From assembly GCA_964534765.1 (NCBI GenBank), contig CAZHRJ010000023.1, positions 1-27,417 of the forward strand: a stretch of DNA of 27,417 nucleotides. Direction: 5' to 3'. Numbering within the stretch: the first letter of the stretch is position 1; each line of letters begins with the position of its first letter. Positions 6,756-14,428 of the stretch are shown one piece after another. The DNA is from CAZHRJ01 sp964534765. GTDB taxonomy: Bacteria; Lindowbacteria; 2-12-FULL-62-27. The notes below the pieces were generated by a model. The model searched no databases, was not told the DNA's origin, and saw nothing but the letters and a program-made list of their open reading frames with translations. A program made the translations under genes and the position numbers.

Positions 6756-7636
6756 TGATGATCTCGCTGACCGTCCTGATCCCGGCCTATAACGAGGAAT
6801 CGGCGGTATCGGACATCGTGCGCCGGTGCCGGGAGACTCTGTCGGGCCAGGTGGACCAATTCGAGATCCTGGTCGTGGATGACGGCTCGGCCGATCAGAC
6901 CGCGCCGGCGGCGAAACAGGCCGGCGCGCGGGTGGTGTCCCACTCCGTCAACCGCGGATACGGCCGGGCGATCCTGACGGGCATCGAGCATGCCGCGCAC
7001 GACTGGATCGGCCTGATTGACGCGGACGGGTCCTACGCTCCATCGACCTTTCGGGATCTGCTTCCCTACGTCGACAAATACGACATGGTGGTCGGCGCCC
7101 GGACCGGGTCTATTTTCTGGGGATCGGTGATCAAGCTTCCGGCGCGGACGGCGTTTCATCAGCTGGCCGAGTTCGTGACGGGGCAGAAAATTCCGGATCT
7201 CAATTCCGGCATGCGGCTCTTTAAGAAATCCGACGCGAAAAATGTGGAACTGAAATTCAGCCAGGGGTTCTCTTTCACCACCACCCTTACCGTCGCCTAC
7301 CTTTCGGAAAACCGTACCGTCCGGTTCGTCCCCATCCCCTATCACAGCCGCGTGGGCCGGTCGAAAGTCCACTACCTGAGGGACACCCTCCGTGCGGCGC
7401 AGATTCTGGTTCAGGCTATCGCGTTTTACAATCCGCTCAAGGCGGTCCTGCCTCTGGTGCTGGTGCAGCTTCTTCCGGCGCTGGCGTTATTCGCGATTTT
7501 TATCCTGAGCTGGGTCATCAATTCCCATCAGCCCGCCGCCTTTCTGGCGGGATCGTTCTTGCTGGCCGGCGCCTGTGTGACCGCGGCGATCGGGATGGCC
7601 ATGGACGTGTACCGGACTTCCACTCGAAAAAAATAG
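6755..7636 (+). CDS. Family 2 glycosyltransferase, polyprenyl-phosphate (DPM1-like) type
   Basis: 293 residues from the ATG overlapping the rho stop. It has the GT-A fold signatures VLIPAYNEE (residues 7-15), VVDDGS (40-45) and DADGSYAPS (89-97), which bind the nucleotide-sugar and metal. The acceptor-side NSGMRLFKK and a later GRSKVHYLRD are typical of dolichyl/polyprenyl-phosphate sugar transferases. Two membrane segments lie at the C-terminus (about 232-255 and 262-285). The likely role is adding a sugar to a lipid carrier at the inner membrane for envelope glycans; the sugar is unknown. AAGGG just upstream may serve as ribosome site. The following NfeD-like gene is 12 nt away. Confidence 0.9.
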   Translation: MMISLTVLIPAYNEESAVSDIVRRCRETLSGQVDQFEILVVDDGSADQTAPAAKQAGARVVSHSVNRGYGRAILTGIEHAAHDWIGLIDADGSYAPSTFRDLLPYVDKYDMVVGARTGSIFWGSVIKLPARTAFHQLAEFVTGQKIPDLNSGMRLFKKSDAKNVELKFSQGFSFTTTLTVAYLSENRTVRFVPIPYHSRVGRSKVHYLRDTLRAAQILVQAIAFYNPLKAVLPLVLVQLLPALALFAIFILSWVINSHQPAAFLAGSFLLAGACVTAAIGMAMDVYRTSTRKK

Positions 7637-7648
7637 TCATTTGATCTG

Positions 7649-7921
7649 ATGTTCTGGCTGGCGGTCGGACTGATTTTCATCGGGACGATTTTTTTATTGA
7701 TCGAGGTGTGTCTCTATCCCGGGAAAGTCATGAACGCGATCCTGGGTGTCGGGTTTCTCGGATGGGGGATGTACCTCTTCCTGGAACATTTCCCGCCCTG
7801 GCAGGGCCAGCTGGCCCTCTTGGGGACTCTGGTTTTGGTGTCGATTGTCCTCGTGGTGGGTCTTCGCCTGAAATCCGCAATCCTTGCCGCCCGGGAGGAC
7901 GAGCCAAAACAGAACCAGTAA
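7649..7921 (+). CDS. Small NfeD-like membrane protein
   Basis: 90 residues with three hydrophobic segments (about 3-20, 29-46 and 54-72) and a short charged tail. The segment pattern FIGTIFLLIEVCLYPGKVM followed by AILGVGFLGWGMYLF resembles the membrane part of NfeD proteins, whose family motif includes E-x-x-x-PG. The soluble OB-fold domain of full NfeD is absent and no partner protease or stomatin gene is nearby. It may simply be an accessory of the glycosyltransferase just upstream. No good ribosome site precedes the ATG. Confidence 0.55.
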   Translation: MFWLAVGLIFIGTIFLLIEVCLYPGKVMNAILGVGFLGWGMYLFLEHFPPWQGQLALLGTLVLVSIVLVVGLRLKSAILAAREDEPKQNQ

Positions 7922-7961
7922 CGCCGGCAAGCCGGGATTTACGTCTTCTCCAATATTTTAT

Positions 7962-7990
7962 TTGACGAACAATGCGTAATTATATACAAT
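7962..7990 (+). promoter_or_regulatory. Strong sigma70-type promoter immediately before the outer-membrane barrel gene
   Basis: TTGACG (7962-7967), 17 bp, TACAAT (7985-7990). The predicted start of transcription (about 7997) lies only a few bases before the ATG at 8001, and no purine-rich ribosome site fits between. The gene may be read from a leaderless or nearly leaderless mRNA. Confidence 0.7.
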
Positions 7991-8000
7991 CCCATAACTT

Positions 8001-9503
8001 ATGCACAGTTGGCTTTCGGAGCGCGTGTGTCTTGGAATAATCCTTTTCTGTGGTCTCTGGCTGTTCGGGGTCCCGGCGGCCATGGCCGAAACGGAGGAAG
8101 AGCGCCGCGATCGGATCGAGCGGTTGCAGGAGCTGAAGCGGACGGAGGAGGTGACCGGGTCGTCAGCGCGGATCTGGTCCCAGGTCTCCAAACGGCTGGG
8201 CTGGTACATCGATCACGGCGGCGCGGCCAAGATCACCTATACGGGCGGCGATGACAACGACCGCGAGTACAACACTCAGGACTCGCTCGAATTCACCAAG
8301 GACTACGAACTCAATCTATTCGTCAACATGACCGATCTTACCCGAACCTCCAAATTCTACAGCCGAATCCGGTCCACCTACACGGAACGCAAGAAAAACG
8401 CGGGATCGACTCGGGGCAACGAGTGGACGCAGTTGGAGGTGGATCTTCTGTATTACGAGAAGAAGATCAAGGCGACCGGGACGAACACGACGATGACTTT
8501 GGGCCGCCATTCGGTTTCGGTTGGCAGAGGGATATCCTATTCCGCGGCCGCGGACGGGGTAAGTTTTGATATTTCCTACAAGCGGTACAGCCTGATGATG
8601 TTTGGGGTAAAGGCGGACCGGTCGCCGGATGATCATGATCCGGGGAATCTGAGTCCTCCAAGCCGTGGTCACACGCACCGGATGTTCGCGGGCGGGGAAT
8701 TCAAATGGACGTTGCATCCGAAACTCAATCCATCGGTCTATTTTGTGAAGTCCAAGGACCGCAGTGTGAGGACATCGGATCCGCAGACGGGTGAGGTTCA
8801 CATTTACGAGCCGACGTTTGTCGGATATGGATTTAGCGGATCGATTCTGCCCCGCCTCAGTTATTTCAGCGAGGCCGTCCGGGCCTACGGATCGACGACG
8901 AGTCAAAGTCAGGCGACGGACGAGACCCGTGTGAACGCCTTGGCCTACGACGTCGGCATGCGGCTGCGGATTCCGGGTCCCTATCAGGCCTCCCTGACAT
9001 ACGAGCGGATGTTCGCCAGCGGCGATGAGGACCGGCAGAGCACGGTCAACAGTACGCTGCTGGGAAACCGGGCTGGGGATGACGAGGTGTGGCGCGGGTT
9101 TGGTGGGCTGTCACTGGGATACGCGTTTGCGCCGACATTCGGAAATTTGAAGGTCCGGAAGGCGACTTTGGGGTTCAGTCCGTTTACGCAGGTCAAGACG
9201 AAAAAATATCAAGGGATGCGGATCGATGTTGACGCCTACGAATACCGCAAGGAGCAGATTCCCGGGGCATTTGGAGATCTGGCGTTTCCGACCGGAGGAA
9301 ATTCGCGGGAGAAGCTGGGATCCGAGGTTGACCTGCAGCTCTCCTGGCAGTGGTTTGATGATCTTCGCTGGCAGGTCCGCTGGGGCAAATTCTGGCCCGG
9401 ACCCGCCTATCGGCCGTCGGTGACGCTCCCGCACGGATCATTCAATCTGGAGCAGGGCGATCCGGAAATCTATTGGAAATTTCAATGGACACTCGATATC
9501 TAG
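8001..9503 (+). CDS. Outer-membrane beta-barrel protein, alginate-export-like
   Basis: 500 residues. Residues 1-29 form a signal peptide (hydrophobic core LGIILFCGLWLFGV, predicted cut after AMA). A short helical acidic/basic stretch (30-50) is followed by repeated amphipathic strands with aromatic girdles, for example ELNLFVNMTDL, FYSRIRSTYTER and TTMTLGRHSVSVGRG. The last residues (IYWKFQWTLDI) form the final strand. The layout resembles AlgE/alginate_exp-type porins, but the match is by texture and not certain. The substrate is unknown. It is followed, with an 19-nt overlap, by the SLH-like gene, suggesting a shared envelope role. The start is the ATG only 10 nt after the -10 box. Confidence 0.75.
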   Translation: MHSWLSERVCLGIILFCGLWLFGVPAAMAETEEERRDRIERLQELKRTEEVTGSSARIWSQVSKRLGWYIDHGGAAKITYTGGDDNDREYNTQDSLEFTKDYELNLFVNMTDLTRTSKFYSRIRSTYTERKKNAGSTRGNEWTQLEVDLLYYEKKIKATGTNTTMTLGRHSVSVGRGISYSAAADGVSFDISYKRYSLMMFGVKADRSPDDHDPGNLSPPSRGHTHRMFAGGEFKWTLHPKLNPSVYFVKSKDRSVRTSDPQTGEVHIYEPTFVGYGFSGSILPRLSYFSEAVRAYGSTTSQSQATDETRVNALAYDVGMRLRIPGPYQASLTYERMFASGDEDRQSTVNSTLLGNRAGDDEVWRGFGGLSLGYAFAPTFGNLKVRKATLGFSPFTQVKTKKYQGMRIDVDAYEYRKEQIPGAFGDLAFPTGGNSREKLGSEVDLQLSWQWFDDLRWQVRWGKFWPGPAYRPSVTLPHGSFNLEQGDPEIYWKFQWTLDI

Positions 9504-10102
9504 ACCACGGAAGGTCTGTGCCGGCGATTGCCACGGATGGCAAAGGGTTCGCCGGCCTGGCCCAGGGCCTAACGGTCTTTTTGGCGGCAATTGCGCTCCT
9601 GCTGAGCGTGTCGCCGGCCAGGTCGGAGCCGAAAGAGTCTGAAACCAAATCGGCGGCGGTGTCGAGGGCGGTATCGAGCAAGACGCTGTTTTACCGGCTG
9701 CTGGCTCGCAAACCCGCGGCGACGATCGAGGACGCGATCCGCGCGGTCGCCAGGTTTAAAGGCGGGTCGGAGGAGCTTCAGCCGCTGGCCGGCGAGCTCG
9801 CTTTTCTCGAGTCCCACGGTGTTTCCTTCCCGAAAGACATCGCGCGCCGCAAGGATGAGACATTGACGATTGGGAGTGCGGCGCACATGCTGATGAAGGC
9901 GATGGGGATCAAGGGTGGTGGGCTCATGTACAAGTTTTTCTCCGGCAACCAGCGGTATGCGATGCGGGAGGCGGTGAGCCTGGGGATTGTGCAGTCGAAC
10001 AGTTTTGTGGGCCAGACCATGAGCGGGAATGATCTGGTGGGGATGCTGGTATTGGTCAACGAGGTCAGCGAGGCACAGAAGAGGGCTGTGGAAAAGAAAT
10101 AG
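9485..10102 (+). CDS. Exported protein with SLH-like repeats
   Basis: 205 residues from ATG 9485. The N-terminus carries a long charged stretch, then a hydrophobic segment (LTVFLAAIALLLSVSPARS, about 29-47) that could be a signal peptide or anchor. The rest is helical; LTIGSAAHMLMKAMGIKGG and AVSLGIVQSN---MSGNDLVGMLVLV resemble surface-layer-homology-type repeats that bind the cell wall. The gene overlaps the end of the barrel gene by 19 nt. I placed the start at the ATG because GGAA lies 6 nt upstream; the TTG at 9473 is an alternative. Cell-envelope location is likely, precise role unknown. Confidence 0.6.
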   Translation: MDTRYLDHGRSVPAIATDGKGFAGLAQGLTVFLAAIALLLSVSPARSEPKESETKSAAVSRAVSSKTLFYRLLARKPAATIEDAIRAVARFKGGSEELQPLAGELAFLESHGVSFPKDIARRKDETLTIGSAAHMLMKAMGIKGGGLMYKFFSGNQRYAMREAVSLGIVQSNSFVGQTMSGNDLVGMLVLVNEVSEAQKRAVEKK

Positions 10103-10147
10103 CGATTCAGCCAGGCATGCATGGGGCGGGTCAAATGCGACACATCC

Positions 10148-10167
10148 GATGTGATCAAGATCACATC
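10148..10167. promoter_or_regulatory. CRP/FNR-type operator palindrome
   Basis: Two perfect 9-bp arms (GATGTGATC and GATCACATC) around a central AA. The core matches the enterobacterial CRP consensus TGTGA-N6-TCACA exactly. It is centred about 53 bp upstream of the predicted transcription start of the FecR-domain gene, so an activator of the CRP/FNR superfamily could regulate that gene. No such regulator is in the window. Confidence 0.6.
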
Positions 10168-10175
10168 ATTTTCTC

Positions 10176-10204
10176 TTGCTTCGGATGGGGTCGGCCCTTA
10201 TACT
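10176..10204 (+). promoter_or_regulatory. Probable promoter of the FecR-domain gene
   Basis: TTGCTT (10176-10181, weak -35) and TATACT (10199-10204, good -10) with 17-bp spacing, about 60 bp before the ATG. The weak -35 box is consistent with need for an activator at the palindrome just upstream. Confidence 0.5.
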
Positions 10205-10270
10205 TGAGGCAGTCAACAGCCGCGGCGGGGCCGGCAGGCACATAAAAGAAAAAATCGGACGAGGTGATAC

Positions 10271-12556
10271 ATGAAACGGATCCATCGGGTGATCATGCTG
10301 GTCGTGCTCGCGGCGTTTTTCGCCATGCCTGCCGTTGCGGCGGATCAGGCCAAGCCGGAGGTCAAGGCGATGGTCGGAAAACTGGAGAAAGTAGAGGGCT
10401 CGGTCGAAGTTCAGAAGTTCGGGACGCAGGATTGGATTACGGCCAAAGAAGGGATGGAAGTGGGGCCCGGAGACAACGTGGCGGCAGGGATCGATGGGAG
10501 GGCCAACATCAAATTCGCCAACAGCGTCACCGATGTCCAGCCTCTTGCCCAGTTTTCAGTCGGGCGAAATTATGAGACCAAGGATCAATACTATACCGAA
10601 ATGTTTCTCCAAGTGGGCAAGATCACATCCAAGGTCGACAAGGAGAGCGGCAAGGCCAACCGGTTTACCGTCACCACGCCGTCTTCCGTCGCCGGGATTC
10701 GCGGAACGACGCTCGAGGTTTCCTACACCCCGGGCGTTGGCGCGGTAAACTCCATTACCGAGGGCGCCGGATATGTCGCGCCGGTTCAGGCGGACAAACT
10801 CCCGCCGGCCATCCAACAGATTCTCAATATCGCTCCGCCGCCGGAAGCGCGCGAAGCGGCGGCGAAAGCCGCTGAAAAGGCGGGCGCGCCGGCATCGGTG
10901 GTCGCCCAGATCGCCGCGGGAGTGGCGCCGTCGACTGAGGCCCGCGCCGTGCTGGCGCAGGTCGCGACGGCCGGCGGAGCCAGTCCCGCGGCGGCTGCGG
11001 CGATAGCGCAGGGTTTTGCGTCATTTACGAATGTGGCGCCGAGTCTGACGATCGAAGGCCCGATGGCGGGTCTGGCGGGGGATGTTGGTCCCGCGGGATT
11101 CGCCCCGGGGGCGCCACTGGGAGGTCCGGCGCCGGTGGGTGGACCTGCGGCTGGCGGCCTAGGCCCGGGTGGTCCAGCCGGTCCGGCAGGTCCCGGTGGG
11201 CCTGTTGGTGGTGGTGGAGCCAGCGCGCCGGGTGCGCCAGTGCCGGGCGGTCCCGCTGAGGGCCCGACTGGTGCATTTGGCGGCGCGCCTGGGGCTCCGG
11301 GCGGGTTTGGCGGCCCGGAGGGTCCAGGTATGATGATGCCAGGAATGGCGCCGGGTGGTATGTCGATGACGGGGATGGAGGCCATGGTTGCGATGGCCGC
11401 GGGCGGTCCCGGCGGGATGCCGATGATGAGTCCTGATTTTGCGATGGCGATGATGGGCGCCGCCGGCGGGATGCCGGAATTCGGTGGCGCGATGATGGGT
11501 GGCCCGGGCGGCGCCGGTGGGCTTGGCATGGCGGCGGGTATGAATCCAATGGAGGCGCTTCTCATGACGGTTCCCGGATTATTGGCCGCCGCGGGAGGTA
11601 TGCCGGGCGGCCCGATGACGCCGGGCGGAGCCATGCCTGGAGGAGTGCCGGGCGGACCAATGACGCCTGGCGGACCCATGCCTGGAGGAATGCCGGGTGG
11701 ACAGATGATGCCCGGTGGACCCATGCCGGGTCCGGAAGGCCCCGGTGGACCGATGATGCCGGGCGGTCCGATGATGCCCGGCGGTCCGATGGATTTTTTT
11801 GGCGGGATGGGTGGCGGAGCGTTTGGCCCGCTGGTGGATGTCGGCGCCGGTGGAGGAATGTTTTTTGGAGCGGTCGGCGGCCCTGAGGGAGGATTTTTTG
11901 GCGGGGCCGGTGGATTTGGTCCAGTTGCCGGAGCGTTTGGTCCGGGTGGATTTGGTCCCGGCGCCGGAGCATTTGGTCCGGGTGGATTTGGATTTGGTCC
12001 TGTGGGCGGCGAGGGTTTTGGTCCGATCGTAGGTCCCGGCGGTATTGTGGTGGGACCCATTGATCCGCTATACGCGTTTCAACAGCAATATCCGAATCTG
12101 CCGCCCCTCTCAGGGGACGGCAGCGGCGGCGGTGGTGGCAGTGGTCCCACGGTCGTGAAAACGGGTTTTTATAACAATGCGGGTCCAACGAACGAGCACA
12201 CCAAATTCGATAAAATGTCGGACGGCACCGTCCGATTTTATTATGCCGATAATAGCGGTCCGGGCCGGCCGATGAATTTGGAAAATGCGGACATGAACCA
12301 CGATGGCTTTATTGATGTCCACAGCACTATCGAGTCTACGCCGAATTGGGGGGGCGCGCCCAATAACGGCTATATTGACAACGATGGCGACGGCCATTCA
12401 CCGGCCTCGGCCCTTTCGGGAACGGTATTTTTTGAATCTTCGTCAACGGATAACAATTTTGGGATGCCGGGGTCACAGACCTGTGAAGGCTGTTCGTCAT
12501 CGCAGCCATTTAATCGGCAGTCATGGTCTGACAAGCCGAACCCGTTTCATCATTAA
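10271..12556 (+). CDS. FecR-domain envelope protein with collagen-like Gly/Pro/Met-rich region and EF-hand-like loops
   Basis: 761 residues. Signal peptide 1-23 (cut after AVA). Residues about 33-150 are a FecR domain: KLEKVEGSVEVQK, then an acidic/Asn strand block, then TPSSVAGIRGTTLEV. An Ala-rich helical linker (about 180-262) follows. Residues about 265-600 are low-complexity, rich in Gly, Pro and Met, with PGGPM-type repeats reminiscent of collagen or elastic proteins. The C-terminus (about 620-761) contains two calcium-loop motifs, DMNHDGFID and DNDGDGHS, plus a pair of cysteines (CEGC). GAGGTG lies about 5 nt before the ATG. FecR domains usually sense signals in the periplasm; the long flexible part suggests an extended surface structure. 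Overall function unknown. Confidence 0.75.
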   Translation: MKRIHRVIMLVVLAAFFAMPAVAADQAKPEVKAMVGKLEKVEGSVEVQKFGTQDWITAKEGMEVGPGDNVAAGIDGRANIKFANSVTDVQPLAQFSVGRNYETKDQYYTEMFLQVGKITSKVDKESGKANRFTVTTPSSVAGIRGTTLEVSYTPGVGAVNSITEGAGYVAPVQADKLPPAIQQILNIAPPPEAREAAAKAAEKAGAPASVVAQIAAGVAPSTEARAVLAQVATAGGASPAAAAAIAQGFASFTNVAPSLTIEGPMAGLAGDVGPAGFAPGAPLGGPAPVGGPAAGGLGPGGPAGPAGPGGPVGGGGASAPGAPVPGGPAEGPTGAFGGAPGAPGGFGGPEGPGMMMPGMAPGGMSMTGMEAMVAMAAGGPGGMPMMSPDFAMAMMGAAGGMPEFGGAMMGGPGGAGGLGMAAGMNPMEALLMTVPGLLAAAGGMPGGPMTPGGAMPGGVPGGPMTPGGPMPGGMPGGQMMPGGPMPGPEGPGGPMMPGGPMMPGGPMDFFGGMGGGAFGPLVDVGAGGGMFFGAVGGPEGGFFGGAGGFGPVAGAFGPGGFGPGAGAFGPGGFGFGPVGGEGFGPIVGPGGIVVGPIDPLYAFQQQYPNLPPLSGDGSGGGGGSGPTVVKTGFYNNAGPTNEHTKFDKMSDGTVRFYYADNSGPGRPMNLENADMNHDGFIDVHSTIESTPNWGGAPNNGYIDNDGDGHSPASALSGTVFFESSSTDNNFGMPGSQTCEGCSSSQPFNRQSWSDKPNPFHH

Positions 12557-12627
12557 AAGCAGGGGCCAAGGGGGGCCCAACACCGCAGCGCTATTTTAAC
12601 AGTGGCACGCAGAGTTATTTTGGGGCA

Positions 12628-12646
12628 TTATTGACTCCGTCAATAA
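12628..12646. repeat. Perfect 8-bp hairpin after the FecR-domain gene
   Basis: TTATTGAC and GTCAATAA pair perfectly around a 3-base loop. It lies about 70 nt after the FecR-gene stop and has no following T-run, so a simple intrinsic terminator is doubtful. It may protect the transcript end or be part of the adjacent repeat. Confidence 0.5.
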
Positions 12647-12656
12647 CCTCCAAAAA

Positions 12657-12700
12657 ATCTCTGCGTCAGCTCTGCGTAAACTCCGCGTCTCTGCAGTAAA
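12657..12700. repeat. CTCTGCGT-type intergenic repeat
   Basis: Three imperfect copies of a CTCTGCGTAAA-like unit (for example TCTCTGCG, CTCTGCGTAAA, CTCTGCAGTAAA) in the gap between the FecR-domain gene and the glycosyltransferase operon. Such units occur in the intergenic DNA of several bacterial groups. No coding potential is seen in this gap of about 200 bp. Confidence 0.5.
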
Positions 12701-12720
12701 TTTTTTACGCTCCCAGACTT

Positions 12721-12749
12721 TTGACCTAATCAACGGCGTTGGATACCAT
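12721..12749 (+). promoter_or_regulatory. Probable promoter of the glycosyltransferase/pilin operon
   Basis: TTGACC (12721-12726), 17 bp, TACCAT (12744-12749), with the expected transcription start only a few bases before the ATG at 12759. The geometry is almost the same as at 7962-8001. Confidence 0.5.
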
Positions 12750-12758
12750 CAGGGCTGG

Positions 12759-13934
12759 ATGGCCAATCGAATCCGAGTTTGTCATGTCATCACCCAACTG
12801 GAACTTGGCGGGGCGCAGGACAATACCCTGTATACCGTTCAGTCTCTACCCCAGGATACCTACGAAACTTTTCTAATTTCCGGCCCGGGCGGAATACGCG
12901 ATGAGGATGCCCGATCCAAACTCGGGTCCAGGTGTCAGTTCTTCCCGTCGCTTCTTCGATCCGTAGACCCTCTCTCGGACTTTCTCGCCTGGCGGGCGCT
13001 GAGGCGTCATTTCAAGTCAGCCCGGTACGATATTGTGCATACCCACAGTTCCAAGGCCGGTGTTTTGGGCCGGCTGGCCGCCGCGTCGGCCGGTGTCCCG
13101 CTTGTTTTTCACACCGCCCACGGATGGGGATTTCATGACTGTCAACCGGTACCTGTCAGGTCCATTTTCGTCCTGTGTGAAAGACTCGCCGCGCGCTGTA
13201 CGACCAAAATCATCGGCGTATCCGAATCGACCGTCCAAAAAGGCCTGGCTGCCGGGATCGGGTCGCCCGGCCAATATGCCCTGATCCGAAGCGGGATCGA
13301 TCCGCGCCAATTTCGAGAAGAGAGGAGACAGAATACAGAATACAGGGATCAGCAGAAATTTCACAGGGAGAAATTCGGATTTCGGCCCGAGGCGCCTCTT
13401 GTTACGATGGTGGCGTGTCTAAAACCTCAAAAAGCTCCGCTCGATTTCGTTCAGCTCGCCTTTCACGTGCGAAAGGCCCACCCAACCGCCCAATTCGCCC
13501 TAGCGGGTGACGGTGACCTGCGGCCGGCGTTGGAATCCCGCTTATCCGAGCTGGGGTTGTCCGATGCCGTCCGGCTTCTGGGCTGGCGGTCCGATGTGCC
13601 GGACCTGTTGCGCTCGTCGGATCTGCTGGTTCTGACCTCCCGGTGGGAGGGCCTGCCGCGAGTATTTTTAGAGGCGTCGGCTGCCGGTCTTCCTGTGGTT
13701 GCAACAAACGTGGACGGCGCCCAAGAGGCGGTGAAGGAGGGCGTGAACGGATTTTTATTCAGCCCAGGCGAGTCTGAGAAAATGGCCGCGCGAGTTTCTC
13801 AGATTCTCAGCGATCCGCAGATGCTCGAAACCTTGCGCGCCGGCGCCCGTGCGTCTTGGCGGGAAGAATTTGACATCCGGGACATGGTTCGCCGGATCGA
13901 CGGTCTGTATCAAACGTGTTTGAAGGAAACATGA
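12759..13934 (+). CDS. Family 4 glycosyltransferase (GT-B, group 1)
   Basis: 391 residues, typical for a GT4 enzyme. The N-terminal Rossmann domain has the donor-side motif TQLELGGAQ (12-20) and DIVHTHSSKAGVLGRLAA. The C-terminal domain carries LLGWRSDVPDLL and the E-x7-E signature in SRWEGLPRVFLEASAAGLP (about 294-312), which binds the nucleotide-sugar. It transfers a sugar to an envelope glycan or possibly to pilin. The insertion QNTEYRDQQKFHR (about 193-205) is made of a short DNA repeat (13321-13345). The last 4 bp overlap the first prepilin gene (ATGA), so the four genes probably form one operon. Confidence 0.9.
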   Translation: MANRIRVCHVITQLELGGAQDNTLYTVQSLPQDTYETFLISGPGGIRDEDARSKLGSRCQFFPSLLRSVDPLSDFLAWRALRRHFKSARYDIVHTHSSKAGVLGRLAAASAGVPLVFHTAHGWGFHDCQPVPVRSIFVLCERLAARCTTKIIGVSESTVQKGLAAGIGSPGQYALIRSGIDPRQFREERRQNTEYRDQQKFHREKFGFRPEAPLVTMVACLKPQKAPLDFVQLAFHVRKAHPTAQFALAGDGDLRPALESRLSELGLSDAVRLLGWRSDVPDLLRSSDLLVLTSRWEGLPRVFLEASAAGLPVVATNVDGAQEAVKEGVNGFLFSPGESEKMAARVSQILSDPQMLETLRAGARASWREEFDIRDMVRRIDGLYQTCLKET

Positions 13935-14428
13935 AGGGCCCGCGCGGAATGAGTTTGATGGAGGTACTGGTCAGCGCGTTTATCCTGTCGATTCTGTCCG
14001 TGTCCCTGATCCACGGCCTGACCGTCCTTGAGCTGGAAAGCCGGACCGCCAAGGACCGGATGGCGAGCGCGCTGTTGGCGGTGGATCTTCGAGAGGAAAT
14101 CCTGTCCAAATCGACGACCGATCCGAATGATCCGCTCCGGATGGGTATTGAGCGCGGCGATTCCGGGCCAGGCCGCATGGCGTTCGACGATCAGGACGAT
14201 TATCAGGATCTGGTGGATCGGCCCGCTGCGGATATCACAGGCGCGCCGCTGCCGAACGTCGGAGACCTCTGGCGGACCGTTCGGATCGAATCGGTTTCCC
14301 CGGCCGATCCGGCCGGCCCCGCCGTTGACACCCATCCCCTGGGTCTTCGGCGGTTCACCGTATCGGTCTATAAAGATCACTCCGAACTGACCCACCTCAC
14401 CTGGCTGTCCACGGGCCAAATCCGATGA
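13931..14428 (+). CDS. Prepilin-like protein (PilV/GspI type)
   Basis: 165 residues. The N-terminus MKGPRG-MSLMEVLVSAFIL is a class III signal: cleavage after the Gly by prepilin peptidase leaves Met/Ser and a Glu at position 5, followed by a hydrophobic helix. The rest is a short globular minor-pilin domain. AAGGA sits just before the ATG. It overlaps the glycosyltransferase upstream and the next prepilin gene by 4 bp each. It is likely a minor pilin or pseudopilin that primes a type IV pilus or type II secretion pseudopilus; the machine itself is not in the window. Confidence 0.8.
   Translation: MKGPRGMSLMEVLVSAFILSILSVSLIHGLTVLELESRTAKDRMASALLAVDLREEILSKSTTDPNDPLRMGIERGDSGPGRMAFDDQDDYQDLVDRPAADITGAPLPNVGDLWRTVRIESVSPADPAGPAVDTHPLGLRRFTVSVYKDHSELTHLTWLSTGQIR

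Noticed and set aside
7924..7935. Hairpin CCGG-CAAG-CCGG after the NfeD-like gene as a terminator
   Set aside because: The stem is only 4 bp with no T-run after it; not supported.
10786..12060. 424-codon Pro-rich frame on the minus strand
   Set aside because: It is the antisense of the Gly/Pro-rich coding region; high GC and repeat structure create a long open shadow, with no ribosome site.
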